Shown here piece after piece: positions 49,680-58,885 of a stretch of 64,000 bases of DNA; position 1 is the first letter of the stretch; the number at the start of each line of letters is the position of its first letter. A program made the translations under genes and the position numbers. The notes beneath the pieces are model-generated. The model ran no database searches, was not told where the DNA came from, and worked only from the letters and a program-made list of their open reading frames with translations. The stretch lies in assembly GCF_036503815.1 (NCBI RefSeq), contig NZ_AP027764.1, forward strand, positions 558,001-622,000. The letters run 5' to 3'. The stretch is from Escherichia coli (GTDB lineage: Bacteria; Pseudomonadota; Gammaproteobacteria; Enterobacterales; Enterobacteriaceae).

Positions 49680-50333
49680 ATGAAGAAAATTGGCGTAATT
49701 CTGAGCGGATGCGGCGTCTATGACGGTTCTGAAATTCATGAAGCGGTGTTGACGTTGTTAGCTATTTCACGCAGCGGTGCGCAGGCGGTCTGCTTTGCAC
49801 CGGATAAGCAGCAGGTTGATGTTATCAACCATTTAACTGGCGAAGCGATGACGGAAACGCGCAATGTGCTGATTGAAGCGGCACGAATAACGCGCGGTGA
49901 AATCTGTCCTCTGGCTCAGGCCGATGCCGCTGAACTGGATGCGTTGATTGTGCCGGGGGGGTTTGGCGCGGCGAAGAATTTAAGCAATTTTGCCAGCCTT
50001 GGTAGCGAATGCACCGTTGACCGTGAATTAAAGGCGCTGGCACAAGCGATGCATCAGGCCGGAAAACCGCTTGGTTTTATGTGTATTGCCCCGGCGATGC
50101 TGCCGAAAATTTTCGATTTCCCGCTGCGTTTGACCATCGGTACTGATATCGATACCGCAGAAGTGCTGGAAGAGATGGGCGCGGAGCATGTGCCGTGTCC
50201 TGTCGATGATATCGTGGTTGATGAAGACAATAAGATTGTCACCACCCCGGCATATATGCTTGCGCAGAACATTGCAGAAGCGGCGAGCGGCATTGATAAG
50301 CTGGTTTCCCGCGTGCTGGTTCTGACTGAATGA
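49680..50333 (+). CDS. elbB: ElbB glyoxalase-like protein
   Basis: DJ-1/PfpI-superfamily protein (217 aa), described as an isoprenoid-biosynthesis-related protein with glyoxalase activity. The nucleophile-elbow motif is GFMCIAPAMLP around residue 138, and IVPGGFGAAKN is also visible. The ATG at 49680 follows GAAAGGATG spacing suited to a ribosome-binding site; an ATG nine bases upstream is an alternative. The TGA overlaps mtgA's ATG. Confidence 0.95.
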   Translation: MKKIGVILSGCGVYDGSEIHEAVLTLLAISRSGAQAVCFAPDKQQVDVINHLTGEAMTETRNVLIEAARITRGEICPLAQADAAELDALIVPGGFGAAKNLSNFASLGSECTVDRELKALAQAMHQAGKPLGFMCIAPAMLPKIFDFPLRLTIGTDIDTAEVLEEMGAEHVPCPVDDIVVDEDNKIVTTPAYMLAQNIAEAASGIDKLVSRVLVLTE

Positions 50334-51058
50334 GTAAAAGCCGCTTAACGGTGTTTAGTTTCGTTCGCCGTTTTCTTCTACGGTTAACGGTTGTCCTCGC
50401 CGTTTTCTGGGGCGGGGGCATCGCGTTGTTTAGCGTTGCGCCTGTTCCTTTCTCAGCGGTAATGGCCGAGCGACAAGTCAGCGCCTGGCTGCATGGCAAT
50501 TTTCGTTACGTGGCACATTCTGACTGGGTCAGTATGGATCAAATCTCGCCGTGGATGGGACTGGCGGTGATTGCCGCAGAAGATCAGAAATTTCCTGAGC
50601 ACTGGGGCTTTGATGTTGCTTCCATTGAGCAAGCCTTGGCACACAATGAGCGCAATGAAAATCGTATTCGCGGCGCATCAACGATTTCTCAGCAAACAGC
50701 CAAAAATCTCTTTTTATGGGATGGACGTAGCTGGGTACGAAAAGGGCTGGAAGCCGGATTAACGCTGGGGATAGAAACAGTCTGGAGCAAAAAGCGTATC
50801 CTGACGGTTTACCTGAATATCGCCGAATTTGGCGACGGTGTGTTTGGCGTCGAAGCTGCGGCACAACGTTATTTCCACAAACCCGCGAGCAAACTTACCC
50901 GATCGGAAGCTGCCTTACTGGCAGCTGTATTACCTAATCCACTTCGTTTCAAAGTCTCCGCGCCATCGGGCTACGTGCGCAGCCGTCAGGCGTGGATTTT
51001 ACGGCAGATGTATCAGTTAGGCGGTGAGTCGTTTATGCAACAACACCAGCTGAATTAA
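50330..51058 (+). CDS. mtgA: MtgA monofunctional peptidoglycan glycosyltransferase
   Basis: Inner-membrane enzyme (242 aa) that polymerises lipid II into glycan strands, GT51 family. It has one N-terminal membrane segment (about residues 15-40) and the catalytic motifs AAEDQKFPEHWGFD, RGASTISQQTAKNLFLW and KRILTVYLN. The start overlaps the elbB stop (ATGA), and the 3' end overlaps the convergent yrbL by 3 bp. Confidence 0.97.
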   Translation: MSKSRLTVFSFVRRFLLRLTVVLAVFWGGGIALFSVAPVPFSAVMAERQVSAWLHGNFRYVAHSDWVSMDQISPWMGLAVIAAEDQKFPEHWGFDVASIEQALAHNERNENRIRGASTISQQTAKNLFLWDGRSWVRKGLEAGLTLGIETVWSKKRILTVYLNIAEFGDGVFGVEAAAQRYFHKPASKLTRSEAALLAAVLPNPLRFKVSAPSGYVRSRQAWILRQMYQLGGESFMQQHQLN

Positions 51059-51687
51059 GCTTCGCGCGAAGTGAGGGCCAGCGTTTTGCTCTCACGTGGT
51101 TGCAGATCTTTCTGTAGGGCAATAGCCAGTGCCGGCTGGGCGATAAACCGTTTCCATAACCGCTCTTGCTTTCGCTGACAACACCACTTTGACCAGGTCG
51201 CCAGTGGAATCAACGTGCTTTCACCAATGTTGTCGCAGACGACGGGGATAACCTCTGACTCACTGATGCGATGACAAAGGATATTCTGCGGCTTCAACGA
51301 CATCGTCACGATATGGTTATCCTGCAAATAACGTTTCAGCTGTTTCAGTAACTGGCGCAGCTGTGCAACGTCTTCTTCGTAACGGCATTGTTCAGCAAAT
51401 TCGGTCAGTGTAATGGATGGCTTGCCGTCAAAATCTGCAATCACATCGTAGACATAACCGGTTCCGCAATCCGTCTCAACGGTACCGTGATAGCGCGGTA
51501 TTCCACTCCAGTCTTTTAACCGGCGACCAAGATGCGCGTAGTACTTTAACTCACGGCGGATCTCTTTATCGCCACCATCGCCACGATGGTAGACAATCTT
51601 AATACAGCGTTGGGCATCTTCCGGATGCGCATAACATTTCCGATGTCTTCCGGTGCCCAGGGGACTTTGTTCAGATAAGCGAATCAT
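51055..51687 (-). CDS. yrbL: YrbL, PhoP-linked kinase-like protein
   Basis: Protein of the YrbL/PhoP-network family (210 aa) with a degenerate kinase-like fold; role unknown. Visible features include the N-terminal PLGTGRHRKCYAHPED and the late SLKPQNILCH, recalling the catalytic loop of protein kinases. In E. coli yrbL is regulated by PhoP and BasR. I took the ATG at 51687 (MIRLSEQSPL) rather than a start 19 codons upstream. Its stop overlaps that of mtgA. Confidence 0.94.
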   Translation of the reverse strand: MIRLSEQSPLGTGRHRKCYAHPEDAQRCIKIVYHRGDGGDKEIRRELKYYAHLGRRLKDWSGIPRYHGTVETDCGTGYVYDVIADFDGKPSITLTEFAEQCRYEEDVAQLRQLLKQLKRYLQDNHIVTMSLKPQNILCHRISESEVIPVVCDNIGESTLIPLATWSKWCCQRKQERLWKRFIAQPALAIALQKDLQPRESKTLALTSREA

Positions 51688-51899
51688 GCCATCTCCTGGA
51701 AATATTTTCTGACGATCTCCAGTATGGTCGAATAACTTAAACAAAACCTAAACAATGCCTCTTAAGGTTTTCTTAAGGTTCTTCTGAAAGTGAAAAGCGC
51801 ACAAAATGTACAATTTCCGTCATTAATAACGATTTCAGTACGCGCTTTTTTTATTGTCGGGGGGAGCTTGAAGGGATTTGTATGTCAAAGTGATGAAAA

Positions 51900-52172
51900 T
51901 TAATCTTCATCAAAACCAGAGTTAAAGAGGGCGATAACGGCGGCCAGTGCTTCCTCTTCCTGTGGACCGGTCGCTTCGACTTCAATCTGCCGTCCTTTGG
52001 CAGAATCCAGCATCAGCAGCGCAATAACGCTGTTGGCTTCAGCTTCAGTGCCTTCATCGTTACGTAACAGCACTTCAGCGTCAAAACCCTGCATTAATTC
52101 AAACAGCTTCATTGCAGGCCGGGCATGCATGCCCAGCTTGTTTGTGATTTCAACAGTTTGCTTGACGGTCAT
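51900..52172 (-). CDS. ptsO: NPr phosphocarrier of the nitrogen PTS
   Basis: HPr-like protein (90 aa) that relays phosphate from EI-Ntr (PtsP) to EIIA-Ntr (PtsN). The phospho-accepting His16 lies in GMHARPA. The start overlaps the rapZ stop (ATGA), so it ends the rpoN operon. Confidence 0.97.
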
Positions 52173-53023
52173 GGTTTACGTTTTTCCAGCGTACGATGGC
52201 GTGACTGGACGTTTTTACCGCGTGAACGGAAGTAGTCTGCCAACTGCTCTGCAATATACACCGAACGGTGCTTCCCGCCAGTACAACCAATGGCGACCGT
52301 CAGGTAGCTACGGTTGTTGGTTTCCAGCATAGGTAACCATAGCTCAAGATAGCTTCGCGTCTGGTAAATAAAATTGTGTACTTCTGTGTGGCGGTCGAGG
52401 AACGCGGCGACAGGCTTATCAAGACCTGTCATCGGACGCAGTTTTGGATCCCAGTGCGGGTTCGGCAAGAAGCGCACGTCAAAGACGTAATCTGCATCGA
52501 TAGGGATACCGTGTTTGAAGCCGAAAGACTCAAAGACCATGGTCAGTTCGCGTTCACGTTTACCCAGTAAACGGGTACGCAACATTTCTGCCAGCTCGTG
52601 AACGGACATTTCTGAGGTATCGACAATCAGATCCGCTCGCGAACGCAGTGGTTCCAGTAGATCGCTTTCTTTGTCGATAGCACTTTCCAGCGACAGGTTT
52701 TTGCTGGAAAGCGGATGCAGGCGGCGCGTGTCACTGTAACGACGAATTAAGGTATTACGGTCGGCATCCAGGAACAGGAGTTGCGGTGAGAAAGCGTCAG
52801 GTAGGTTACTCATCGCCTGTTCGAATATTTCTGGTGACTCCGGCATATTACGAACATCAATGCTGACGGCGGCAGAAATCTCGCGATCGGCCAGAGTTCG
52901 AGCCAGATCGGGTAACAACACTACGGGGAGGTTATCCACGCAGTAAAAACCCATATCTTCCAGCGCACGAAGGGCGACAGATTTACCTGAACCTGAACGT
53001 CCGCTGACGATCATCAGTACCAT
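52169..53023 (-). CDS. rapZ: RapZ RNase adaptor for GlmZ
   Basis: RNA-binding adaptor that presents the sRNA GlmZ to RNase E, controlling glmS and amino-sugar synthesis. The 284-residue protein has Walker A GRSGSGKS (residues 8-15) and the C-terminal [12 protein letters not shown] and KKR-type RNA-binding tail (...HRTLEKRKP). It lies between ptsN and ptsO in the rpoN operon. Confidence 0.97.
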
Positions 53024-53068
53024 GTACTGTTTCTCCTCACAACGTCTAAAAGAGACATTACCGAATAA

Positions 53069-53560
53069 CTACGCTTCATCCGGAGTACCTTCGGTATCCG
53101 TAATGATTTGATACAGCTCTTCATCGCTCTGGGCTGCGCGTAAACGGCGGCAGATGGTTTTATCCGCCAGACGTTTCGCCACCAGCGACAGAGTATGCAG
53201 GTGCGTTTTGGTTTGGTCAGCCGGAACCAGCAACGCAAACAGTAAATCTACCGGTTGGTTGTCAATGGCATCGAAAGCTATGGGCGTTTCGAGCTGAACG
53301 AAAACGCCAACGGCGCGCAGAGTATCTTCTTCCAGTTTGCCATGCGGAATGGCTATACCATTGCCGATACCGGTACTGCCCATTTTTTCCCGCGTCAGGA
53401 TAGCTTCAAAAACCACCTGAGGCGGCAGGCTAAGTTGTTTCGCCGCCAGCTCGCTGATGATTTCCAGGGCGCGTTTTTTGCTCTGACAGTGGACGCGGCT
53501 TCGCGTACATTCCCTGTTAAGAACAGTGCTAAGCTGTAGAGTTGTATCATTATTTGTCAT
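53069..53560 (-). CDS. ptsN: EIIA-Ntr of the nitrogen PTS
   Basis: Phosphorylation-controlled regulatory protein (163 aa) that affects potassium transport (TrkA, KdpD) and other targets. The phospho-accepting His73 is in IAIPHGKLEED. I used the ATG giving MTNNDTTLQL with a run-of-A/ribosome-binding context; an ATG 8 codons earlier is unsupported. It follows hpf in the rpoN operon. Confidence 0.97.
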   Translation of the reverse strand: MTNNDTTLQLSTVLNRECTRSRVHCQSKKRALEIISELAAKQLSLPPQVVFEAILTREKMGSTGIGNGIAIPHGKLEEDTLRAVGVFVQLETPIAFDAIDNQPVDLLFALLVPADQTKTHLHTLSLVAKRLADKTICRRLRAAQSDEELYQIITDTEGTPDEA

Positions 53561-53677
53561 AATTTCACCTAAGAACCTGCTCACTCAAACGGTGGAACAG
53601 GTTCGGAGCATTAACTGTACAAATGGCCCGTTGTGCCGCACAACAGGCCGCCATGCACATGCTAATTGCCCGGACAA

Positions 53678-53965
53678 TTAGTGTTGTTTCAGTTTATCTT
53701 TATGTTTGGTCAACTGGCGTGCCAGCTTATCAATTAAGCCATCAATGGCAGCGTACATGTCCTGACCTTCCGCGCTGGCATGAATTTCACCACCGTTTAC
53801 ATGCAGTGTTGCATCTGAGGTATGGGTGACTTTCTCCACTTTCAGAACAACATAGACCTGGTTGATTCGGTCAAAATATTGCTCAAGTTTGGCAAATTTA
53901 GCAGTAACAAATTCGCGCAGTGCCTCGGTGATCTCGACGTTATTTCCGGTAATGTTGAGCTGCAT
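53678..53965 (-). CDS. hpf: Hibernation promoting factor
   Basis: Short HPF (95 aa) that binds 30S subunits and helps form 100S dimers in stationary phase. The protein MQLNITGNNVEITEALREFV has the basic surface typical of the family. I used the internal ATG at 53965, just after the rpoN stop region, over a 28-codon extension overlapping rpoN. Confidence 0.97.
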   Translation of the reverse strand: MQLNITGNNVEITEALREFVTAKFAKLEQYFDRINQVYVVLKVEKVTHTSDATLHVNGGEIHASAEGQDMYAAIDGLIDKLARQLTKHKDKLKQH

Positions 53966-53987
53966 AGTGTCTTCCTTATCGGTTGGG

Positions 53988-55421
53988 TCAAACGAGCTGT
54001 TTACGCTGGTTTGACGGCGGAATGGATAAAGACTCTCGGTACTTCGCAACAGTGCGGCGTGCCACCATGATACCTTGTTCTGACAGCAAAGAGGTTAACT
54101 TGCTGTCGCTTAGCGGTTTCGCTGGGTTTTCCGCCGCGATTAATTTCTTCACCAGCGCACGAATTGCCGTTGAGGAAGCTTCGCCGCCGCCCTCGGTATT
54201 GACGTGACTGGAAAAGAAATACTTCAGTTCAAAAATGCCTCGTGGACTATGCAGGTATTTTTGCGTGGTCACGCGAGATATCGTCGATTCATGCATTTCG
54301 ACAGCCTGGGCGATATCGGCCAGTACCATCGGTTTCATATATTCTTCGCCTTGCTCAAAGAAGGCTTGCTGCTGTTCAACGATACAGCGACTCACGCGTA
54401 GTAGCGTATCGTTACGGCTTTCCAGACTCTTGATCAACCATTTGGCATCCTGCAGATTGCTGCGGATAAACTGGCTGTCACCGTCGTTGCGCGCGTTATT
54501 GCACATCGAGGCGTAGTGTTGGTTGATTTGCAGACGCGGAATGCTGTCGCTGTTGAGTTCTACTGTCCAGTGACCGTTATGCTTACGCACCAGTACATCT
54601 GGAATAACATACTCCGGTTCACCAGTCTGGATCGACTGTCCGGGGCGTGGATCGAGCGACTGGATCAGATTGACGGCTTCTTTCAGCACATCTTCTTTCA
54701 GTCGCGGGACGCGCATTAAGGTACGGAAGTCGTGATTGGCTAACAGATCGAGATGATCGCTAATGATCAGTCTCGCCTCTTCCAGCCACGGCGTAGTTTT
54801 ATCGAATTGGGAGAGTTGGATCAGCAGGCAGTCACGCAGATCTTTCGCCGCTACGCCGACCGGATCAAACCGTTGGATCCGCTTCAGGACGGCTTCAACT
54901 TCATCGATGTCGATTTCTTCATCGCCCATACTTTCGAGAATATCTTCCAGCGGAACAGTCAGATAACCGGTGTCATCAACGGCATCGACGATAGAGGTAG
55001 CAATAGCGCGGTCAGTGTCGGAAAACGGTGTCAGCTCGACTTGCCACATCAGGTAATCTTGCAAGGTCTGCGTTGTTTCGCCCTGATAGACCGGCAGCTC
55101 GTCGTCAATGTAGTCACCGCTGGTGCCGGAGGGTGTACCAGCGGTGTAAATGGTGTCCCAACTGGCATCGAGCGGCAGCTCTTCCGGCATCTCTTTTTGT
55201 TCGAGCGCGTCGGCGGTGTCCAGTGTTTCACTGTCTTGCGTTTCGCGGGTGTCGATTTCTTCATGAGTGTCGATTTGCTCAAGCAGCGGATTACTCTCCA
55301 GCGCCTGCTGTAGCTCCTGCTGAAGTTCCAGCGTCGACAACTGCAACAGACGAATAGCCTGTTGGAGCTGTGGCGTCATCGCCAGTTGTTGGCTAAGCCT
55401 GAGTTGCAAACCTTGCTTCAT
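53988..55421 (-). CDS. rpoN: RNA polymerase sigma-54
   Basis: Sigma factor for nitrogen, phage-shock and other enhancer-dependent genes (477 aa). It has the Gln-rich N-terminal activator-interacting region (QLRLSQQLAMTPQLQQAIRLL), an acidic region II, the core-binding domain, and the C-terminal RpoN box ARRTVAKYRE at residues 454-463. It follows lptB after 47 bp and starts the rpoN-hpf-ptsN-rapZ-ptsO series. Confidence 0.98.
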   Translation of the reverse strand: MKQGLQLRLSQQLAMTPQLQQAIRLLQLSTLELQQELQQALESNPLLEQIDTHEEIDTRETQDSETLDTADALEQKEMPEELPLDASWDTIYTAGTPSGTSGDYIDDELPVYQGETTQTLQDYLMWQVELTPFSDTDRAIATSIVDAVDDTGYLTVPLEDILESMGDEEIDIDEVEAVLKRIQRFDPVGVAAKDLRDCLLIQLSQFDKTTPWLEEARLIISDHLDLLANHDFRTLMRVPRLKEDVLKEAVNLIQSLDPRPGQSIQTGEPEYVIPDVLVRKHNGHWTVELNSDSIPRLQINQHYASMCNNARNDGDSQFIRSNLQDAKWLIKSLESRNDTLLRVSRCIVEQQQAFFEQGEEYMKPMVLADIAQAVEMHESTISRVTTQKYLHSPRGIFELKYFFSSHVNTEGGGEASSTAIRALVKKLIAAENPAKPLSDSKLTSLLSEQGIMVARRTVAKYRESLSIPPSNQRKQLV

Positions 55422-55468
55422 GTTCAGAATCGTACTCTCCTGATAAAACGTCGCAAACTTCTACCCTA

Positions 55469-56194
55469 TCAGAGTCTGAAGTCTTCCCCAAGGTATACAC
55501 GCTTAACATGTTCGTCTTGTAAGATTTCTGTAGGCGTGCCGTGGGCGATCAAATGCCCCTGACTGACGATATAAGCGCGTTCACAAACCGCCAGCGTTTC
55601 ACGCACGTTATGGTCGGTGATCAGCACGCCCAGGCCGCTGTCGCGCAAGTGCTCAATGATGCGTTTGATGTCGATAACCGAGATCGGGTCAACCCCGGCA
55701 AACGGTTCATCAAGCAGAATAAATTTCGGATTCGCAGCCAGTGCACGGGCAATTTCTACACGGCGACGTTCACCCCCGGAGAGTGACTGCCCCATGCTGT
55801 CACGCAGGTGTTCGATGTGAAACTCTTCCATCAGCTCGTTCGCGCGGTCTTCACGTTGTTCAGCAGACAAGTCGTCACGAATTTGCAGTACCGCCATCAG
55901 GTTATCGTAAACGCTGAGGCGACGAAAAATGGAGGCTTCCTGCGGCAGATAGCCGATACCGCGGCGCGCGCGCGCATGCAGAGGCAGCAGACTGATATCG
56001 TCATCATCAATAATGATATTGCCCGCATCGCGCGGCACAATGCCAACAACCATGTAGAAAGTGGTGGTCTTACCGGCACCGTTTGGCCCCAGCAGACCGA
56101 CAATTTCCCCGGAGTTGACGGTCAGGCTGACGTCTTCTACCACGCGGCGGCCTTTATAGGCTTTTGCAAGGTTCTTTGCAGTTAATGTTGCCAT
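55469..56194 (-). CDS. lptB: LptB, ATPase of the LPS transporter
   Basis: Cytoplasmic ABC ATPase (241 aa) that drives LPS extraction by LptB2FGC. Walker A is GPNGAGKT (residues 36-43), the signature is LSGGERRR and Walker B is FILLDEPF. It lies 6 bp after lptA in the LPS transport operon. Confidence 0.98.
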   Translation of the reverse strand: MATLTAKNLAKAYKGRRVVEDVSLTVNSGEIVGLLGPNGAGKTTTFYMVVGIVPRDAGNIIIDDDDISLLPLHARARRGIGYLPQEASIFRRLSVYDNLMAVLQIRDDLSAEQREDRANELMEEFHIEHLRDSMGQSLSGGERRRVEIARALAANPKFILLDEPFAGVDPISVIDIKRIIEHLRDSGLGVLITDHNVRETLAVCERAYIVSQGHLIAHGTPTEILQDEHVKRVYLGEDFRL

Positions 56195-56200
56195 AACGAA

Positions 56201-56758
56201 TTAATTACCCTTCTTCTGTGCCGGGGTCTGGCCTTTGTTGTTTTTGTCCTGCAGCTGCGACGGCACCAGAACGGTGGTTACGCGCTTGCCTTTGTCGCTG
56301 AACGCCTGCATTTTCTGCTCTTTCACCAGGTAAGTGATCTTATCACCCTTAATGTTGCTATCGACCTGCTGCAGATAAGCATTACCCGTCAGAACGACAA
56401 AATCTTTTGCCAGTTCGTAGTGCATCTGGGAAGCGTGACCTTCAACGGGTTTACCGTTGTCTTGCATCTGGTAGAACGTTGCCGGTTTACCGTAGCCGTC
56501 AATCACTTCTTTACCTTGTTCGCCGCCCGGACGGGTAACGACCACTTTGTCGGCATTAATTTTGATGGTGCCCTGGGTGACGATGACATTACCGGTAAAG
56601 GTAACCACGTTGCCTTGCATATCAAGAGATTGCTGGTCCGATTCAATGTGGATCGGCTGATCAGTGTCTCCGGTTACGGCAAATGCCGGAATGCTGGCGG
56701 CCAGAAGTGAGCTGGCAAGCACAAGATTAAGGCTGAGTTTGTTTGTTTTGAATTTCAT
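56201..56758 (-). CDS. lptA: LptA, periplasmic LPS bridge
   Basis: Periplasmic beta-jellyroll protein that carries LPS across the periplasm between LptC and LptD. The 185-residue precursor has a Sec signal peptide cleaved after AFA at residue 27 (then VTGDTDQP) and a Lys/Gln-rich tail. The ATG at 56758 overlaps lptC by 32 bp; an ATG 7 codons upstream has no support. Confidence 0.97.
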   Translation of the reverse strand: MKFKTNKLSLNLVLASSLLAASIPAFAVTGDTDQPIHIESDQQSLDMQGNVVTFTGNVIVTQGTIKINADKVVVTRPGGEQGKEVIDGYGKPATFYQMQDNGKPVEGHASQMHYELAKDFVVLTGNAYLQQVDSNIKGDKITYLVKEQKMQAFSDKGKRVTTVLVPSQLQDKNNKGQTPAQKKGN

Positions 56759-57302
56759 AGGATGTTCTAACCTTTTCAATCAGCTCGGCGTTCTTGCTGC
56801 GTAAGTTGCCGCGCATTTTCAGACCGCTGGAGTTAAATGTTGTTCCGTATAACGTGACAAGGTCTTCAGAGGTAACATCCTGCGTCACCAGATTGATCTG
56901 CGCGTTATCCGTCGTGATTCTGCGAAGTTGAGAGTCCGGCACGAGTGCGTTGACTTCAACGTGTCCATATAAATAGAGCATCCGGTCATTGGTCAGCTTG
57001 GCTTTATCTGCTTTTACGGACCATGTCGGGATTTTATCCTTATCAAACGTGGTAAGTACCGGCTGCGTAAACCACGAAACGGCCTGATCGGAATAATATT
57101 CAACGTGTTGAGCAATCAATCGATAGCTTAGTGCCCCTTCTGGGTTATAGACGAGCGTGTCCGTATGCTCGCTTTTATAGGTGGGATCATTGTTGTTGAC
57201 GACCACCTGGGCGGTATCGTCTTTTTCGGCCATATTAATGCCGATCATCACCAGAACCGCCAGTGATAGCACAATGATAACCCAACGTCTGGCTTTACTC
57301 AT
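56727..57302 (-). CDS. lptC: LptC, inner-membrane LPS transport protein
   Basis: Bitopic inner-membrane protein (191 aa) that receives LPS from LptB2FG and passes it to LptA. One N-terminal membrane helix (residues about 7-25) precedes the periplasmic beta-jellyroll. The start overlaps the kdsC stop (ATGA). Confidence 0.97.
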   Translation of the reverse strand: MSKARRWVIIVLSLAVLVMIGINMAEKDDTAQVVVNNNDPTYKSEHTDTLVYNPEGALSYRLIAQHVEYYSDQAVSWFTQPVLTTFDKDKIPTWSVKADKAKLTNDRMLYLYGHVEVNALVPDSQLRRITTDNAQINLVTQDVTSEDLVTLYGTTFNSSGLKMRGNLRSKNAELIEKVRTSYEIQNKQTQP

Positions 57303-57865
57303 ATCGATTGCCCTTTGGCTTCATCCAGTTTGCCCTGCGCCAGGAGTAATAAGTCGCAAACTTCTCGCACTGCGCCACGACCGCCAGCAATGCGCGTTAC
57401 GTAATCGGCGCGCGGGATCAACAGTGGATGCGCATCGGCCACGGCGACGCCTAAACCCACTTTTTCCATTACCGGCCAGTCGATGAGATCATCGCCGACA
57501 TAAGCCACATTTTCCGGGGCAATCGCCAGTTTTTCCAGCAGATCGCTAAAGGCGATCAGTTTGTTTGACTGCCCCTGATACAAGTGAGTGATCCCCAATG
57601 TGGCACAACGATCTTCTACCAGTTTAGCCTTTCGCCCGGTAATGATAGCGACTTCAATATCAGAGGTGAGCGCACAACGAATGCCATAACCGTCACGAAC
57701 GTTGAACGCTTTCAGCTCTTCGCCGTTATTACCCATATAAATCAGGCCATCTGACAGTACGCCATCAACGTCGAGGATCAGCAGACGAATGTTCTCTGCT
57801 TTTGCCATAACGTCGGCGCTGACAGGGCCGTAACAGGTCGCAAGCGACGCACCTGCTTTGCTCAT
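57299..57865 (-). CDS. kdsC: KDO-8-phosphate phosphatase
   Basis: HAD-superfamily phosphatase (188 aa) that makes KDO for LPS from KDO-8-phosphate. The nucleophile and acid/base pair are Asp32 and Asp34 (LDVDGVLSDG); further HAD motifs are AIITGRK and VGDDLIDWP. It follows kdsD after 20 bp. Confidence 0.97.
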   Translation of the reverse strand: MSKAGASLATCYGPVSADVMAKAENIRLLILDVDGVLSDGLIYMGNNGEELKAFNVRDGYGIRCALTSDIEVAIITGRKAKLVEDRCATLGITHLYQGQSNKLIAFSDLLEKLAIAPENVAYVGDDLIDWPVMEKVGLGVAVADAHPLLIPRADYVTRIAGGRGAVREVCDLLLLAQGKLDEAKGQSI

Positions 57866-57885
57866 TGTTGTTTATCCTTGAATCT

Positions 57886-58872
57886 TTACACTACGCCTGC
57901 ACGCAGTAAATCATGCATATGTAACACACCGAGTAAATGGTCGCCATCGGCAACCATCACGGAGGTGATATGGCGGGACTGCATTAAGTTCAGTGCCTCA
58001 ACGGCCAGAATGCCAGGGCGTACACGTATTCCCCCCGGCGTCATCACATCGGCAATACTTAACTGACGAACATCCACACCCATATCGAAGACACGGCGTA
58101 AATCACCGTCGGTAAAGATGCCTTCAATCATCATATTGTCATCGCAAATGACCGTCATACCAAGATTTTTGCGGGTAACTTCCAGCAACGCGTCGCGCAG
58201 GCTGGCCGTTTTCTTAACATGCGGGATCTCATCGCCCGTATGCATAATATCGTTTACGCGCAGCAGAAGTTTACGACCCAGTGCGCCGCCGGGGTGTGAG
58301 AGCGCAAAATCTTCAGCAGTAAAGCCGCGTGCTTTTAACAGCGCGACAGCGAGGGCATCGCCCATAACCAGCGTGGCGGTCGTGCTGCTGGTCGGTGCCA
58401 GCCCTAACGGACAGGCTTCTTTCGCTACTTTAACACACAGATGCACATCTGCGGCGCGCGCCATGCTGCTCTCCGGGCGACCGGTGATGCAGATTAACGG
58501 CACGTGAAGACGCTTAAGCACTGGAATTAAGGCCGTGATTTCGCTGGATTCACCGGAGTTAGAGATAGCAATCACCACGTCCTGCGGGGTGACCATACCC
58601 AAATCACCATGAGCAGCTTCACCTGGATGGACGAAAAATGAAGGTGTACCAGTGCTGGCAAACGTTGCCGCCATTTTGCGCCCAATATGCCCCGATTTCC
58701 CCATCCCCATGACGACAACTTTCCCTTTACACCAGAACATCTTTTCACAGGCAAGCGTGAAATTCTGATTGATGTATTGATCAAGCTCCGCCAGGCAGTC
58801 ACGTTCAATCGCCAGGACTTCTTTACCTGCTTGCTGAAAGTCAAAACCCGGTTGTAACTCTACGTGCGACAT
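57886..58872 (-). CDS. kdsD: Arabinose-5-phosphate isomerase
   Basis: Converts ribulose-5-phosphate to arabinose-5-phosphate, first step of KDO synthesis. The 328-residue protein has an N-terminal SIS domain (residues about 40-185; AISNSGESSEI) and two C-terminal CBS domains (about 205-325). The ATG at 58872 gives MSHVELQPGF; an ATG 7 codons upstream overlaps yrbG. Confidence 0.97.
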   Translation of the reverse strand: MSHVELQPGFDFQQAGKEVLAIERDCLAELDQYINQNFTLACEKMFWCKGKVVVMGMGKSGHIGRKMAATFASTGTPSFFVHPGEAAHGDLGMVTPQDVVIAISNSGESSEITALIPVLKRLHVPLICITGRPESSMARAADVHLCVKVAKEACPLGLAPTSSTTATLVMGDALAVALLKARGFTAEDFALSHPGGALGRKLLLRVNDIMHTGDEIPHVKKTASLRDALLEVTRKNLGMTVICDDNMMIEGIFTDGDLRRVFDMGVDVRQLSIADVMTPGGIRVRPGILAVEALNLMQSRHITSVMVADGDHLLGVLHMHDLLRAGVV

Positions 58873-58885
58873 AATGCGTTTCCAG

